64,000 nucleotides of DNA from Vibrio aphrogenes (GTDB lineage Bacteria; Pseudomonadota; Gammaproteobacteria; Enterobacterales; Vibrionaceae), in NCBI RefSeq assembly GCF_002157735.2, contig NZ_AP018689.1, forward strand, positions 868,001-932,000, given 5' to 3'. How positions within the stretch are numbered: the first letter of the stretch is position 1; the number at the start of each line of letters is the position of its first letter. The notes beneath the pieces were generated by a model, which saw nothing but the letters and a program-made list of their open reading frames with translations, did not search any database and had not been told where the DNA came from. The position numbers were made by a program, and so were the translations under genes. Below, piece after piece: positions 38,995-49,505 of the stretch.

Positions 38995-39606
38995 ATGTTT
39001 TTGAAGACGTTAAAACCATTATTTCAGTCAGGTTTGATGATATGGGGAAGTGTTTTATTAGTGCTGGTTGGCTGCTCCAGCTCGCCGTCCTCCTCGATGA
39101 GTTATTATTACACTGATAGCTGGTGGTATGGTGATTATTGGTTTTATCAAGATTATGTGTACCCCGATTGCTGTCACAACGAGGGTGAATTTAAACAAGC
39201 CGTTACTAACTGGTGGCATACCTTAGATCCAGATAAACAAGCCGAAATTAAAGACAAAGTCAAAAATTGGCAAGAGGGCGATGGGCCAGATATTTCGGCA
39301 TTAAAAAATGATTTTCAAACTAAATTTGATTCATTATCACCGCAGCAGCAACAAACCATTACCGAAAAGCGCGAATCAATACGCCAGCAAATGTCTGAAA
39401 ACCCTAAAGTATTGGAAGCGGCAACCAATAATGAAACCCATTCACCGCTAACGACAGAACAAAAACAACAATTAAAAAACCGTTGGCAAAGCGCGGATCG
39501 TCCCACTTTACAAAGACCCACCACACGACCAGCAGTCAGGCCGACGATTAACCGACCTTCATTTGGTGGCGGTGGTTTAGGTGGTCGAATGGGCGGGCGT
39601 CGTTAA
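38995..39606 (+). CDS. Small lipoprotein with Arg/Gly-rich tail
   Basis: 203 residues from the ATG at 38995 (AGGAG upstream). The signal peptide ends in the lipobox LVGC|SSS. An aromatic-rich stretch (SYYYTDSWWYGDYWFYQDY) follows, then a charged helical middle (70-160) and a tail of RPT repeats and glycine/arginine (GGGGLGGRMGGRR). I recognise no family. It follows the molybdoenzyme operon by 175 bp on the same strand; a role with it is not supported by anything else. Confidence 0.75.
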   Translation: MFLKTLKPLFQSGLMIWGSVLLVLVGCSSSPSSSMSYYYTDSWWYGDYWFYQDYVYPDCCHNEGEFKQAVTNWWHTLDPDKQAEIKDKVKNWQEGDGPDISALKNDFQTKFDSLSPQQQQTITEKRESIRQQMSENPKVLEAATNNETHSPLTTEQKQQLKNRWQSADRPTLQRPTTRPAVRPTINRPSFGGGGLGGRMGGRR

Positions 39607-39796
39607 AGATGGCAATGAATAACCTGCTCACTCAAAGGGGTTACAACCGATGGTGTGCTCTATTTTTAATCACTCAAATGAAAAATTCATCCTGGAGTCT
39701 TGAAAAAAAATAGAATGTCCCCACCTATGAAACGTGATCATTCTCCCTACTGAATAAAAAACCAGAGAATGAGTACATGAGAATTTAGGACTTGAC

Positions 39797-39825
39797 TCGA
39801 CAGGCTTAACTCATGCCGCTAGAAT
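39797..39825 (+). promoter_or_regulatory. Candidate sigma70 promoter for tig
   Basis: TCGACA and TAGAAT are separated by 17 bp. The start would lie about 260 bp before tig. Confidence 0.5.
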
Positions 39826-40020
39826 GGCGCGTCTGAATTTTATCCTGAGACTAATAGGAGAGGCCTTTTTCTTTATTTTTCTATTTAAGATGTTATCTGT
39901 TGTAAAAATGAAGAAGGTTTCACTCATTAGTTCAATTAATCAGTGGGCAATCTTGCCGATTTAGGTTGATTGATGCTCATAATTTTATGTGTCCATATTG
40001 GATACAACACAAGGAGTGAA

Positions 40021-40051
40021 GCTAATCCTTTCCCTAAAGGTTTAGATTAGC
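40021..40051 (+). promoter_or_regulatory. Leader hairpin before tig
   Basis: The outer stem GCTAATC/GATTAGC encloses an inner CCTTT/AAAGG stem. It has no T run, so it is probably an mRNA leader element, not a terminator. Confidence 0.5.
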
Positions 40052-40095
40052 TCATACGCTCATACTTACTGAGCCAGTTTTGAGGTTTATAAATA

Positions 40096-41400
40096 ATGCA
40101 AGCTACTGTTGAAAATCTAGAAGGCCTAGAGCGCCGTCTTACTATTACTGTTCCTGCTGCTAACATTGAAGATGCAGTAACAGCTGAATTGCGCAACATC
40201 GCGAAAAACCGTCGTTTTGATGGTTTCCGTAAAGGTAAAGTACCGATGAAGATGGTTGCACAAATGTACGGCAAAGCAGTACGTCAAGATGTGATGGGTG
40301 AAGTGATGCAACGCCACTTTATTGAAAGCATCGTTAAAGAAAAAATCAACCCAGCAGGCGCACCAACGTTTGCTCCAGTTGAAAATGAAGCAGGCAAAGA
40401 TCTTGTTTTCACAGCAACTTTTGAAGTTTACCCAGAAGTTGAACTTAAAGGTCTTGAAAGCATCGCAGTTGAAAAACCAGCGGTAGAAGTAAAAGATGAA
40501 GACGTTGCTGAAATGCTAGAAACACTTCGTAAACAACAGTCTACTTGGGCTGAAGTTGAAGAAGCTGTAAGCGAAACAAGCCGTGCAACTATCGATTTCG
40601 TTGGTTACATCGACGGTGAAGCATTTGAAGGTGGTAAAGCAGAAGGCTTCCCTCTTGAAATGGGCCAAGGTCGCATGATTCCTGGTTTTGAAGATGGCAT
40701 TCTAGGTAAGAAAGCAGGTGAAGAATTCTCAATTGATGTGAACTTCCCAGAAGATTACCACGCTGAAAACCTAAAAGGTAAAGCAGCGAAGTTTGATATC
40801 AAACTGAACAAAGTTGAAACTCGTGAACTTCCTGAGCTAACAGACGAATTTGTTTCTAAGTTCGGCGTAACTGAAGGCGGCGTTGACGCACTGAAAGTTG
40901 AAGTACGTAAAAACATGGAACGTGAGCTTAAACAAGCGGTTAAAAACCGTATTAAAGAGCAAGCGATCAATGGTCTGGTTGAACAAAACGAGATGGACGT
41001 ACCTTCTGCACTTATCGATCAAGAAATCCAAGTGCTACGTCAACAAGCGGCTCAACGTTTTGGTGGCAACCCTGAAGCAGCAGCTCAACTTCCACGTGAA
41101 TTGTTTGAAGAGCAAGCAGCACGTCGCGTTAAAGTTGGCCTATTGTTAGGTGAAGTGATCAAATCTGAAGACCTTAAAGCTGACGACGAGCGCGTAAAAG
41201 CACTGATCGAAGAAATGGCAACAGCGTACGAAGATCCATCTGAAGTAATCGCTTACTACGAGCAAAACGAGCAAATGATGAATAACATTCGCAACGTAGC
41301 GCTAGAAGATCAAGCTATTGATGCAATCATCGCTAAAGCAAAAGTTTCTGAAAAAGAAGTTAGCTTTAATGAGTTAATGAACCAGCAACAACCTGCTTAA
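40096..41400 (+). CDS. tig: Trigger factor
   Basis: 434 residues, normal length. The ribosome-binding signature [10 protein letters not shown] lies near residues 44-53, an FKBP-type prolyl isomerase domain follows ([22 protein letters not shown] in part), and a long helical C-terminal domain completes it. It chaperones nascent chains at the ribosome exit tunnel. It heads the tig-clpP-clpX-lon-hupB-ppiD series seen in most gammaproteobacteria. Codon use appears strongly optimised (many GAA, AAA, GGT, CGT). Confidence 0.98.
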   Translation: MQATVENLEGLERRLTITVPAANIEDAVTAELRNIAKNRRFDGFRKGKVPMKMVAQMYGKAVRQDVMGEVMQRHFIESIVKEKINPAGAPTFAPVENEAGKDLVFTATFEVYPEVELKGLESIAVEKPAVEVKDEDVAEMLETLRKQQSTWAEVEEAVSETSRATIDFVGYIDGEAFEGGKAEGFPLEMGQGRMIPGFEDGILGKKAGEEFSIDVNFPEDYHAENLKGKAAKFDIKLNKVETRELPELTDEFVSKFGVTEGGVDALKVEVRKNMERELKQAVKNRIKEQAINGLVEQNEMDVPSALIDQEIQVLRQQAAQRFGGNPEAAAQLPRELFEEQAARRVKVGLLLGEVIKSEDLKADDERVKALIEEMATAYEDPSEVIAYYEQNEQMMNNIRNVALEDQAIDAIIAKAKVSEKEVSFNELMNQQQPA

Positions 41401-41473
41401 TCACTCAAATATTAAGTGAAATCAGGCTGCGCTGAGCAGAAGAGTTGACAGTGTTTTAGTTCTTCTGTTACCA

Positions 41474-41532
41474 ATGGCTCGATATGGTCTCTACATTTTG
41501 GAGTGGATCATACGAGCCATTTTATTTTTTAG
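41474..41532 (+). terminator. tig terminator
   Basis: The stem AATGGCTCG / CGAGCCATT encloses a structured loop and is followed by TTATTTTTTA. Confidence 0.8.
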
Positions 41533-41667
41533 CTTGCTAATCTATTTTTATCTGGCGATTCAATGAAATGGTATTGGTAAGCATCTAGGTTTATGATTAA
41601 CTTATCTTGTTTATTATTTTAGTAATCAATTCAGGTTGATAAACCTATCTACTACAGGGAAAGCGAA

Positions 41668-42294
41668 ATGAGCTACCAAGAAAATAATACAATGTCTCCA
41701 ATTGTTGATGCGCTTGTGCCAATGGTGGTAGAGCAAACTTCTCGTGGTGAACGTTCTTATGATATCTATTCTCGCTTATTGAAAGAACGCATTATCTTTT
41801 TGACCGGCCAAGTTGAAGATCACATGGCAAATCTAGTGGTTGCTCAATTACTATTTTTAGAGTCAGAAAGTCCAGACAAAGATATCTTTTTGTATATTAA
41901 CTCACCAGGTGGTTCTGTTACTGCTGGTATGTCAATTTACGATACTATGCAATTTATTAAGCCAAACGTGAGCACAGTATGTATGGGACAAGCATGTTCT
42001 ATGGGTGCGTTCTTGTTGGCGGGTGGCGCAAAAGGGAAACGTTTCTGTTTGCCTAACTCTCGCGTGATGATTCACCAACCATTAGGTGGCTTCCAAGGTC
42101 AGGCTTCTGATATTCAGATTCACGCACAAGAAATTTTAACCATTAAACAGCGCTTAAATAATTTATTATCAGAACATACAGGCCAACCACTTGAAGTGAT
42201 TGAGCGTGATACTGATCGTGATAACTTCATGTCTGCTCAACAATCTGTTGATTATGGCTTGGTTGACGCAGTATTAGATAAGCGCCCAGCTTAA
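41668..42294 (+). CDS. clpP: ATP-dependent Clp protease proteolytic subunit
   Basis: 208 residues. The catalytic triad can be placed at Ser111 (GQACSMGAF), His136 (MIHQPLGG) and Asp185, the same numbers as in the E. coli precursor. Tetradecameric ClpP is the peptidase chamber for ClpX and ClpA. AGGGAAAGCG precedes the ATG. clpX follows after 166 bp. Confidence 0.98.
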   Translation: MSYQENNTMSPIVDALVPMVVEQTSRGERSYDIYSRLLKERIIFLTGQVEDHMANLVVAQLLFLESESPDKDIFLYINSPGGSVTAGMSIYDTMQFIKPNVSTVCMGQACSMGAFLLAGGAKGKRFCLPNSRVMIHQPLGGFQGQASDIQIHAQEILTIKQRLNNLLSEHTGQPLEVIERDTDRDNFMSAQQSVDYGLVDAVLDKRPA

Positions 42295-42460
42295 TGGTTT
42301 GCGGGCTTATCAGAGATATTGGTTGAAACCTTTTCATGATAAGTCTGCCAATCGCTTTACAGTTTGCTGCTGTGTTGAAAGAGCCGTTTAATTGCCACAA
42401 GCATAGTCAGCAAAATTGTTATAGACTGAAAGAAAGAATTAAAGGCTAAGAGGTTAGCGA

Positions 42461-43741
42461 ATGACAGATAAAAGCAAAGAGGGTGGAAGTACTAAACTTC
42501 TGTATTGCTCTTTCTGCGGTAAAAGCCAGCATGAGGTTCGTAAGCTGATCGCAGGTCCTTCCGTTTACGTATGTGATGAATGCGTCGATTTATGCAACGA
42601 TATCATTCGTGAAGAAGTGAAGGATGTGATTCCGAAGAAAGAATCAGAAGCACTTCCTACACCAAAAGAAATTCGCGCGCACTTAGACGATTATGTTATC
42701 GGCCAAGATTACGCGAAGAAAGTGTTATCAGTAGCGGTATATAACCACTATAAACGCTTACGTAATGGCGATAAAACCAAAGACGGTGTGGAACTTGGCA
42801 AAAGTAATATCTTGTTGATTGGTCCAACGGGTAGTGGTAAAACATTATTAGCCGAGACATTGGCTCGTTTTCTTGATGTACCGTTTACGATGGCGGACGC
42901 AACCACATTAACCGAAGCGGGTTATGTGGGTGAAGATGTTGAAAATATCATTCAGAAGCTGCTGCAGAAATGCGATTACGATGTAGCTAAAGCCGAGCGT
43001 GGTATTGTGTACATTGATGAGATCGATAAGATTTCTCGTAAGGCTGAAAACCCATCAATCACACGTGACGTTTCGGGTGAAGGTGTACAACAAGCATTAT
43101 TGAAACTTGTTGAAGGAACCGTAGCATCAGTGCCACCACAAGGTGGTCGTAAGCATCCTCAACAAGAATTCTTGCAAGTTGATACGTCTAAGATCTTATT
43201 TATCTGTGGTGGCGCGTTTGCGGGCCTAGATAAAGTGATTGAACAACGTGTGGCGGTTGGTACAGGAATTGGTTTTGGTGCTGAAGTTCGTAGTAAAGAC
43301 GAAGCGAAAAGTGCCGGTGAGCTATTCAAACAAGTCGAGCCGGAAGATTTGGTAAAATATGGTTTGATCCCAGAGTTTATCGGTCGTCTTCCAGTCACTA
43401 CCACGCTAACTGAGCTTGATGAAGAAGCATTAATCCAGATTCTTTGTGAACCTAAAAATGCCTTAACTAAGCAATATGGTGCGTTGTTTGATCTTGAAGG
43501 TGCTGAGCTAGAATTCCGTGAAGATGCGTTAAAAGCCATTGCGAAGAAAGCGATGGAGCGCAAAACCGGAGCACGTGGTTTACGTTCAATTCTTGAATCC
43601 GTTTTACTTGAAACTATGTATGAGTTGCCATCGAATAAAGATGTCACCAAAGTAGTGATCGACGAAACCGTGATTAAGGGTGAATCTGAACCTTTGTTGA
43701 TTTATCAAAACGCTGAAAATCAACTTGCGAGCTCAGAATAA
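42461..43741 (+). CDS. clpX: ClpX unfoldase
   Basis: A 426-residue AAA+ ATPase. The N-terminal zinc-binding domain has CSFCGKS (16-22) and CDECVDLC, Walker A is GPTGSGKT, Walker B is VYIDEIDKI, and the IGF tripeptide that docks on ClpP is present in GTGIGFGAE. It recognises ssrA-tagged and other substrates for ClpP. A terminator hairpin follows. Confidence 0.98.
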   Translation: MTDKSKEGGSTKLLYCSFCGKSQHEVRKLIAGPSVYVCDECVDLCNDIIREEVKDVIPKKESEALPTPKEIRAHLDDYVIGQDYAKKVLSVAVYNHYKRLRNGDKTKDGVELGKSNILLIGPTGSGKTLLAETLARFLDVPFTMADATTLTEAGYVGEDVENIIQKLLQKCDYDVAKAERGIVYIDEIDKISRKAENPSITRDVSGEGVQQALLKLVEGTVASVPPQGGRKHPQQEFLQVDTSKILFICGGAFAGLDKVIEQRVAVGTGIGFGAEVRSKDEAKSAGELFKQVEPEDLVKYGLIPEFIGRLPVTTTLTELDEEALIQILCEPKNALTKQYGALFDLEGAELEFREDALKAIAKKAMERKTGARGLRSILESVLLETMYELPSNKDVTKVVIDETVIKGESEPLLIYQNAENQLASSE

Positions 43742-43768
43742 CTCGACTAGAAACTAAAATATTAATTT

Positions 43769-43796
43769 AAAGGAGGCTTTTGGCCTCCTTTTTTAA
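43769..43796 (+). terminator. clpX terminator
   Basis: AAAGGAGGC / GCCTCCTTT with a TTTT tail. Confidence 0.9.
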
Positions 43797-43804
43797 TTTT
43801 GTTA

Positions 43805-43832
43805 TTGAATCTAGCAATATAGCCCCCATATA
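43805..43832 (+). promoter_or_regulatory. Heat-shock (sigma32) promoter of lon
   Basis: TTGAA, 14 bp, then CCCCATATA, close to the sigma32 pattern CTTGAA-N13-15-CCCCATNTA. lon is a classical heat-shock gene. Confidence 0.7.
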
Positions 43833-43870
43833 CTTTTCAATGAATGTGCAAACGGAATAGAGAGAATAAT

Positions 43871-46222
43871 ATGAACTTGGAGCGTTCCGAGCGTATCGAG
43901 ATTCCCGTATTACCCTTACGTGATGTCGTGGTTTACCCTCACATGGTTATTCCACTTTTTGTTGGTCGTGAAAAGTCGATTCAATGTCTTCAAACCGCAA
44001 TGGAAACCAATAAGCAAGTCTTATTAGTGGCTCAAAAAGATGCGGAAACCGATGAACCGAACATCGATGACCTATTTTCAACGGGTACAATTGCGACGAT
44101 TTTGCAATTACTGAAATTGCCAGATGGTACCGTTAAAGTCCTCGTTGAAGGTCAACAGCGTGCCAAAGTCCACACGTTTTCTAATCAAGAATTCTTTACG
44201 GCCGATGCGGAATATTTAACCACACCAGAAATTGATGAGCGTGAGCAAGAAGTCATTGTTCGTAGTGCAATTAATCAATTTGAAGGCTTTATTAAGCTCA
44301 ATAAAAAGATCCCACCAGAAGTGCTGACCTCATTGAATGGGATTGATGAAGCGGCGCGCCTTGCGGATACTATCGCCGCTCACATGCCACTTAAACTCAA
44401 TGATAAGCAACGTGTCCTTGAAATCACGGATGTAGTAGAGCGTCTTGAGTTTCTGATGGGCATGATGGAATCGGAAATTGACTTATTACAAGTTGAAAAA
44501 CGCATCCGTGGCCGTGTTAAAAAGCAAATGGAAAAATCCCAGCGCGAGTATTATTTGAATGAGCAAATGAAAGCTATTCAAAAAGAACTCGGCGATATGG
44601 ATGATGCTCCTGACGAATTTGAAGCGCTGCAAAAGAAAATTGAAGCCGCTAAGATGCCAAAAGAAGCACGTGAAAAAACCGAGCAAGAACTTCAAAAATT
44701 AAAAATGATGTCACCGATGTCAGCCGAAGCGACGGTTGTCCGTGGCTACATTGACTGGATGGTTGGGGTTCCTTGGAGCAAGCGTTCTAAAGTGAAAAAA
44801 GATTTAGCCAAAGCGGAAGAAATCTTAAATCAAGATCACTATGGATTAGAGCGAGTTAAAGACCGTATTCTTGAGTATCTTGCGGTACAAAATCGCGTTA
44901 ACAAGCTTAAAGGACCGATCTTGTGTTTGGTTGGGCCTCCGGGGGTGGGTAAAACCTCATTAGGCCGTTCTATTGCTGCGGCAACTGGCCGTCAATACAC
45001 ACGTATGGCACTTGGTGGCGTGCGTGATGAAGCTGAAATTCGTGGTCACCGTCGTACTTATATTGGTTCGATGCCGGGTAAATTGATCCAAAAAATGTCG
45101 AAAGTGGGCGTGAAAAACCCGTTATTCCTGTTAGATGAAATCGACAAAATGGCTTCCGATATGCGTGGTGACCCATCATCGGCATTATTAGAAGTGCTCG
45201 ATCCGGAACAAAACAACTCGTTTAACGATCATTATCTGGAAGTGGATTATGATTTGTCTGACGTGATGTTTGTCGCGACCTCGAACTCAATGAATATTCC
45301 TGGCCCATTGCTTGACCGTATGGAAGTGATTCGTCTTTCCGGTTACACCGAAGATGAAAAACTTAATATTGCAAAACGTCACTTAGTGGATAAGCAAATT
45401 GAGCGCAATGGTTTGAAAGCGAATGAAATTATTATTGATGATTCGGCGATCATTGGCATCATTCGTTATTACACTCGTGAAGCCGGTGTGCGTAGCTTAG
45501 AGCGTGAGATTTCAAAAGTTTGCCGTAAAGCGGTGAAAAATATTCTGCTGAATAAAGAATTGAAATCAGTCACCGTTACAATGGATAACCTAAAAGAATA
45601 TTTAGGGGTTCAACGTTTTGATTACGGTAAAGCTGAAGACAATAATCGTATCGGTCAGGTGACAGGGCTTGCTTGGACGGAAGTTGGTGGCGACTTATTG
45701 ACGATTGAAACACAATCTATGATTGGTAAAGGTAAGCTGACTTATACCGGTTCTTTAGGTGATGTGATGCAAGAGTCGATTCAAGCGGCAATGACGGTGG
45801 TACGCTCTCGTGCTGAGAAACTGGGTATTAACTCTGATTTTTACGAAAAGCGTGACATTCATGTTCACGTACCGGAAGGTGCTACACCGAAAGATGGCCC
45901 AAGTGCGGGTATCGCAATGTGTACAGCGTTAGTGTCTAGCCTAACGGGTAATCCTGTTCGTGCTGATGTAGCGATGACTGGTGAGATCACCTTACGTGGT
46001 GAAGTATTGCCTATTGGTGGTTTGAAAGAGAAACTTCTGGCAGCACACCGTGGTGGTATTAAAACGGTGATCATTCCAAAAGAGAATGAACGTGATCTAG
46101 AAGACATTCCTGCAAACGTTATCGGTGACTTAAATGTTAAGCCTGTCCAATGGTTAGATGAAGTTTTACCGCTAGCCTTGGAAAAAGACCCAGCAGGTTG
46201 TGTGATTGAGGTCACAAACTAG
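43871..46222 (+). CDS. lon: ATP-dependent protease Lon
   Basis: 783 residues from the ATG at 43871; E. coli Lon has 784. An ATG nine codons upstream would fall almost on the predicted transcription start and lacks a ribosome-binding site. Order: N-terminal substrate domain, coiled coil, AAA+ module ([17 protein letters not shown]), and the Ser-Lys dyad protease domain ([12 protein letters not shown]; later [12 protein letters not shown]). It degrades misfolded and regulatory proteins. Confidence 0.97.
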   Translation: MNLERSERIEIPVLPLRDVVVYPHMVIPLFVGREKSIQCLQTAMETNKQVLLVAQKDAETDEPNIDDLFSTGTIATILQLLKLPDGTVKVLVEGQQRAKVHTFSNQEFFTADAEYLTTPEIDEREQEVIVRSAINQFEGFIKLNKKIPPEVLTSLNGIDEAARLADTIAAHMPLKLNDKQRVLEITDVVERLEFLMGMMESEIDLLQVEKRIRGRVKKQMEKSQREYYLNEQMKAIQKELGDMDDAPDEFEALQKKIEAAKMPKEAREKTEQELQKLKMMSPMSAEATVVRGYIDWMVGVPWSKRSKVKKDLAKAEEILNQDHYGLERVKDRILEYLAVQNRVNKLKGPILCLVGPPGVGKTSLGRSIAAATGRQYTRMALGGVRDEAEIRGHRRTYIGSMPGKLIQKMSKVGVKNPLFLLDEIDKMASDMRGDPSSALLEVLDPEQNNSFNDHYLEVDYDLSDVMFVATSNSMNIPGPLLDRMEVIRLSGYTEDEKLNIAKRHLVDKQIERNGLKANEIIIDDSAIIGIIRYYTREAGVRSLEREISKVCRKAVKNILLNKELKSVTVTMDNLKEYLGVQRFDYGKAEDNNRIGQVTGLAWTEVGGDLLTIETQSMIGKGKLTYTGSLGDVMQESIQAAMTVVRSRAEKLGINSDFYEKRDIHVHVPEGATPKDGPSAGIAMCTALVSSLTGNPVRADVAMTGEITLRGEVLPIGGLKEKLLAAHRGGIKTVIIPKENERDLEDIPANVIGDLNVKPVQWLDEVLPLALEKDPAGCVIEVTN

Positions 46223-46252
46223 TGATATTCAACAAATTTAGTTAAAAGAATG

Positions 46253-46291
46253 ACGCTGACAAGCCAGAAAGTACTTGTCAGCGTTTTTTTT
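46253..46291 (+). terminator. lon terminator
   Basis: The stem ACGCTGACAAG / CTTGTCAGCGT has an eight-T tail. Confidence 0.92.
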
Positions 46292-46457
46292 CAAGGCTAA
46301 GTTAACTTTCGAGAGACCTGAGCCAAGAGTGACGGGGGATAAGCCTTCGAAAAGCTGATTAAATAAAGGCCAGTCTATTATCTTTACCAAAAAGAACTTC
46401 TTTAAACGGAACGATTTGCTATTAGCGCCAAGTTAATAGCTAAAAGGGGAACAACAA

Positions 46458-46730
46458 GTGAATAAAACTCAATTAGTAGAAAAAATTGCAGCAGACGCTG
46501 ACATCTCTAAAGCAGCAGCAGGTCGTGCTCTTGATGCATTTATTGAAGCTGTAACAGAAACTCTTAAAGCGGATGAGCAAGTTGCATTGGTTGGTTTTGG
46601 TACCTTTAGTGTTCGTACTCGTGCGGCACGTACCGGTCGTAATCCTAAAACGGGTGATGTAATTCAAATTGCTGAAGCAAAAGTTCCTGCATTCAAAGCA
46701 GGTAAAGCATTGAAAGACGCGTGTAATTAA
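46458..46730 (+). CDS. hupB: DNA-binding protein HU-beta
   Basis: A 90-residue HU/IHF-family histone-like protein. The beta-arm segment [20 protein letters not shown] carries the prolines and arginines that bend DNA. It acts as a nucleoid dimer. AAGGGGAACAAC precedes the GTG start. Confidence 0.97.
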   Translation: MNKTQLVEKIAADADISKAAAGRALDAFIEAVTETLKADEQVALVGFGTFSVRTRAARTGRNPKTGDVIQIAEAKVPAFKAGKALKDACN

Positions 46731-46741
46731 TTTGTTTGATG

Positions 46742-46839
46742 GTGTTTTCCTGTTTATGGGAAAACGCTGAGGTTTTTTACGTCTAACCTCAATCTTTCTT
46801 TATCAAAAAGCGCATCTTACTGGTGCGCTTTTCTTTTTC
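46742..46839 (+). terminator. hupB tandem hairpins and terminator
   Basis: A first hairpin GTTTTCC / GGAAAAC (46744-46765) is followed by a T-rich stretch. The second, AAAAGCGCA / TGCGCTTTT (46806-46832), is followed by CTTTTT. Confidence 0.8.
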
Positions 46840-46933
46840 TGATATCATCGACGTTATATTTTTATCTTGCTAAGAAAGGTGTCATGGTGATGCCGTTGTT
46901 AGTGGCAGTTAGTTTTTAGAGAGCAGTCTGATT

Positions 46934-48793
46934 ATGATGGATCGACTACGCGAAGGCGTAAATGGTATAGCGATTAAAATTATTCTGGGGTTAATCATTC
47001 TTTCTTTTGTCTTTACAGGAGTGAGTGGTTATTTAGGCGGTGGTGGCAACAACGTTGCAGCCAAAGTCGGCAGTACAACGATTGAACGTGGTGCGTTTGA
47101 GCAAGCTTATCAAAATGAGCGTAATCGTATGCAATCCCAAATGGGTGACTACTTTTCTACGTTAATGGGTGACCCTCAATACGTGCAAACTTTCCGTAAA
47201 AGTGTATTGGACCGCATGATCAATGATGTCTTGATTGAGCAATATGCTAAATCACTAGGCTTGCGTGTCAGTGATGACCAAGTCAGTCAATTGATCTTAA
47301 CCATGCCGCAATTCCAAACAAACGGAAAATTTGATCAAGATATCTATGCAGCTACCTTACGTCGTGCAGGCTTTAGCGCCGATAGTTTTGCTGAATACTT
47401 ACGTACAGATTTGTTACGCAATCAGGTGGTTTCAGCTTTGCAAGATAGTGAGTTTACGCTACCGCATGAAGTAGAGCAGCAAACGCATTTGTTAACTCAA
47501 ACACGTGATGTGCAAACTATTACGTTAAGTGTTGCCGATTTTGCGAAAAAAGCACAAGTGACCGAAGATGAGTTGCAAGCTTACTATCAATCACACTCTG
47601 AAAACTATGAGCGTCCAGAGCAAATGAAAGTCGCTTATGTTGAACTGTCGGCTGAAAAACTGAAAGATACGATTACAGTGAGTGATGAAGACGCTCAGCA
47701 ATATTATCAAGATCACCTCGATAAGTACTCAACAAAAGAGCAACGTAAAGTTCGTCATATTTTGATCAAAGATGACGAAGCCAAAGCAGAAGAACTGTTA
47801 GCTCAATTAAAAGCTGGGGCTGATTTCGCTACGGTTGCGAAAGAAAGCTCACAAGACGTTGGTAGTGCGAAGCTAGGTGGCGATTTAGGCTGGATTGAAA
47901 AAGGGGTTATGGACCCAGAGTTTGAAGATGCTGCTTTTAATCTACAAGCAAAAGGTGATGTTTCTGAGGTAGTTAAATCAGATTTTGGTTATCACATCAT
48001 TCAACTTGAAGATGTGAAAGCGCCACAATCGAAGCCATATTCACAAGTAGCCGCAGAGATTAAGTCAGAGCTTCGTGATCAAAAAGCGGTTGATGAGTTT
48101 TATTCATTACAATCTAAACTAGAATCGGTTGCTTTTGAGTCGCCAGATTCATTAGATGAAGCGGCAAAAGCCATTTCACAATCAATTCAAACCACAGATT
48201 TTATTTCTCAAGCAGATGCTCCTGAGATTTTAAAGATCCCAGCAGTCGCTCAAGCGTTAGAAAACACTGATGTGAAGAAAGAAGGTATGAACTCAGAAGT
48301 GCTAGAAGTGGCACCTGAGCATGTGGTGGTTGTTCGTGTGAATGACGTTCGTGATGAAACCGTTCTGCCATTTGATGACGTCAAAGAGCAAGTTAAGGCT
48401 CAACTGCTTGCAACAAAAGGCGAACAACAAGCGTTAACGTTAGCGAATAAAGTAGTTGAAGCTCTACAAAAAGGTGAAGACAAAGTATTGGCTGATAATG
48501 ATCTTTCTTTTGCTAGTGAACAAAGCATTGATCGTCGTTCTCCATTAGCCAATAAAGTATTTGCGATGCCTCACCCACAAGAGGGAGCGTCTACTTATGC
48601 TCAAACTAAAGATGACCAAGGTAATATCACTATCGTTAAATTAAATAAAGTGACTAGTGGTTCAGATGCTCAGTTTGAACAACAGATTGCCTCTCAGTTG
48701 TTGCGTATGAATAATCAACAAGATCTTGAAGTGTTGATTAAGTCATTACGTGAATCAACATCGATTGAATATCATGGATTAGCAGCGGAGTAA
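46934..48793 (+). CDS. ppiD: Periplasmic folding chaperone PpiD
   Basis: 619 residues. An N-terminal membrane anchor (about 14-34, IKIILGLIILSFVFTGV) is followed by SurA-like N-domain helices, a parvulin-type domain (about 265-360, RKVRHILIKDDEAKAEEL; GGDLGWIEKG; FGYHIIQLE) and a C-terminal helical region. It faces the periplasm near the SecYEG exit. The start ATG-ATG is like the E. coli gene. Confidence 0.95.
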   Translation: MMDRLREGVNGIAIKIILGLIILSFVFTGVSGYLGGGGNNVAAKVGSTTIERGAFEQAYQNERNRMQSQMGDYFSTLMGDPQYVQTFRKSVLDRMINDVLIEQYAKSLGLRVSDDQVSQLILTMPQFQTNGKFDQDIYAATLRRAGFSADSFAEYLRTDLLRNQVVSALQDSEFTLPHEVEQQTHLLTQTRDVQTITLSVADFAKKAQVTEDELQAYYQSHSENYERPEQMKVAYVELSAEKLKDTITVSDEDAQQYYQDHLDKYSTKEQRKVRHILIKDDEAKAEELLAQLKAGADFATVAKESSQDVGSAKLGGDLGWIEKGVMDPEFEDAAFNLQAKGDVSEVVKSDFGYHIIQLEDVKAPQSKPYSQVAAEIKSELRDQKAVDEFYSLQSKLESVAFESPDSLDEAAKAISQSIQTTDFISQADAPEILKIPAVAQALENTDVKKEGMNSEVLEVAPEHVVVVRVNDVRDETVLPFDDVKEQVKAQLLATKGEQQALTLANKVVEALQKGEDKVLADNDLSFASEQSIDRRSPLANKVFAMPHPQEGASTYAQTKDDQGNITIVKLNKVTSGSDAQFEQQIASQLLRMNNQQDLEVLIKSLRESTSIEYHGLAAE

Positions 48794-48824
48794 TTACCCT
48801 CCTCTCAACCACGTTATCTCTCTT

Positions 48825-48853
48825 AAAGGCCGCGCTTATCGTGGCCTTTTTTT
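48825..48853 (+). terminator. ppiD terminator
   Basis: AAAGGCC / GGCCTTT with the tail TTTTA. Confidence 0.88.
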
Positions 48854-49053
48854 ATATCTTGTTTTCAAGTCTTATTTCTACGTAATTTCTGACTATCTAC
48901 TTAGTATGATCATCTAATAAGTGTGATTGGTATTACTTTTCTCATACTTTGAGACACAAAGAGCAAGGTGTTACGTCTTTATGTGTAATTGTCCTGTTTA
49001 TTAATTAATGTTTTTTTACTGTGGCTCTCAAGCTGAAAATGGAGGCGTGCTTA

Positions 49054-49071
49054 GTGCGTAAGATATTTTAA
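49054..49071 (+). other. Five-codon leader frame before comEA
   Basis: GTG CGT AAG ATA TTT TAA (MRKIF-stop) is preceded by GGAGG at 8 bp. It mimics the comEA start, ATG CGT AAA ATA TAT. It is either a leader peptide or a decayed duplicate of the comEA start. Confidence 0.35.
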
Positions 49072-49107
49072 ACTGGCCTCGATTTTATAAAACAAGGGAG
49101 TGTACTT

Positions 49108-49410
49108 ATGCGTAAAATATATTCATTTTTATTATTGATGATGATGTTCACATTACCGACGAGTATAGTGAATGCGGCTGAAACAAAATCGACTAAGCAG
49201 CATGAAGGCATAGAGGTCACCGTGAATATTAATACGGCTGATGCCAAGGAAATTGCAACTTTATTACAAGGTGTTGGTGAGAAAAAAGCGCAAGATATTG
49301 TCGATTATCGTAACCAACATGGTAAATTTAAGGATGTCGATGCGCTTAAACAAGTGAAAGGGATTGGTCAGGCCACCATAGATAAAAATAAAAATCGTAT
49401 TCTTCTTTAA
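49108..49410 (+). CDS. comEA: Periplasmic DNA-uptake protein ComEA
   Basis: 100 residues: a Sec signal peptide (cleavage near VNAAE) and a double helix-hairpin-helix DNA-binding domain (VNINTADAKEIATLLQGVG; ALKQVKGIGQATIDKNKNRI). In Vibrio, ComEA binds incoming DNA in the periplasm and ratchets it inward during natural transformation. Its place after ppiD is, as I recall, the V. cholerae arrangement. CAAGGGAG precedes the ATG. Confidence 0.9.
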   Translation: MRKIYSFLLLMMMFTLPTSIVNAAETKSTKQHEGIEVTVNINTADAKEIATLLQGVGEKKAQDIVDYRNQHGKFKDVDALKQVKGIGQATIDKNKNRILL

Positions 49411-49438
49411 GTTTATACTTTTATAAACTTATCCTTTT
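49409..49438 (+). terminator. comEA terminator
   Basis: The AT-rich stem AAGTTTATA / TATAAACTT overlaps the stop codon, with a TCCTTTTTT tail. Confidence 0.7.
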
Positions 49439-49505
49439 TTAAGTTGATCTTTCTTTAAGCCGATCTTTATTTCTGGCTTTTGTAAGGTGAATAGAAAGCT
49501 CTAGT

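Larger units (their letters stand above)
39607..40095. other. 489-bp region upstream of tig
   Basis: No gene was seen. It contains a candidate promoter at 39797-39825, a run GGAGAGGCCTTTTTCTTT near 39857 and a strong hairpin at 40021-40051. Together these suggest a long tig leader. Confidence 0.6.
48794..49107. other. 314-bp region between ppiD and comEA
   Basis: It contains the ppiD terminator (48825-48853), AT-rich DNA without a recognisable site, and a five-codon mini-frame just before comEA. No larger gene was seen. Confidence 0.6.
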
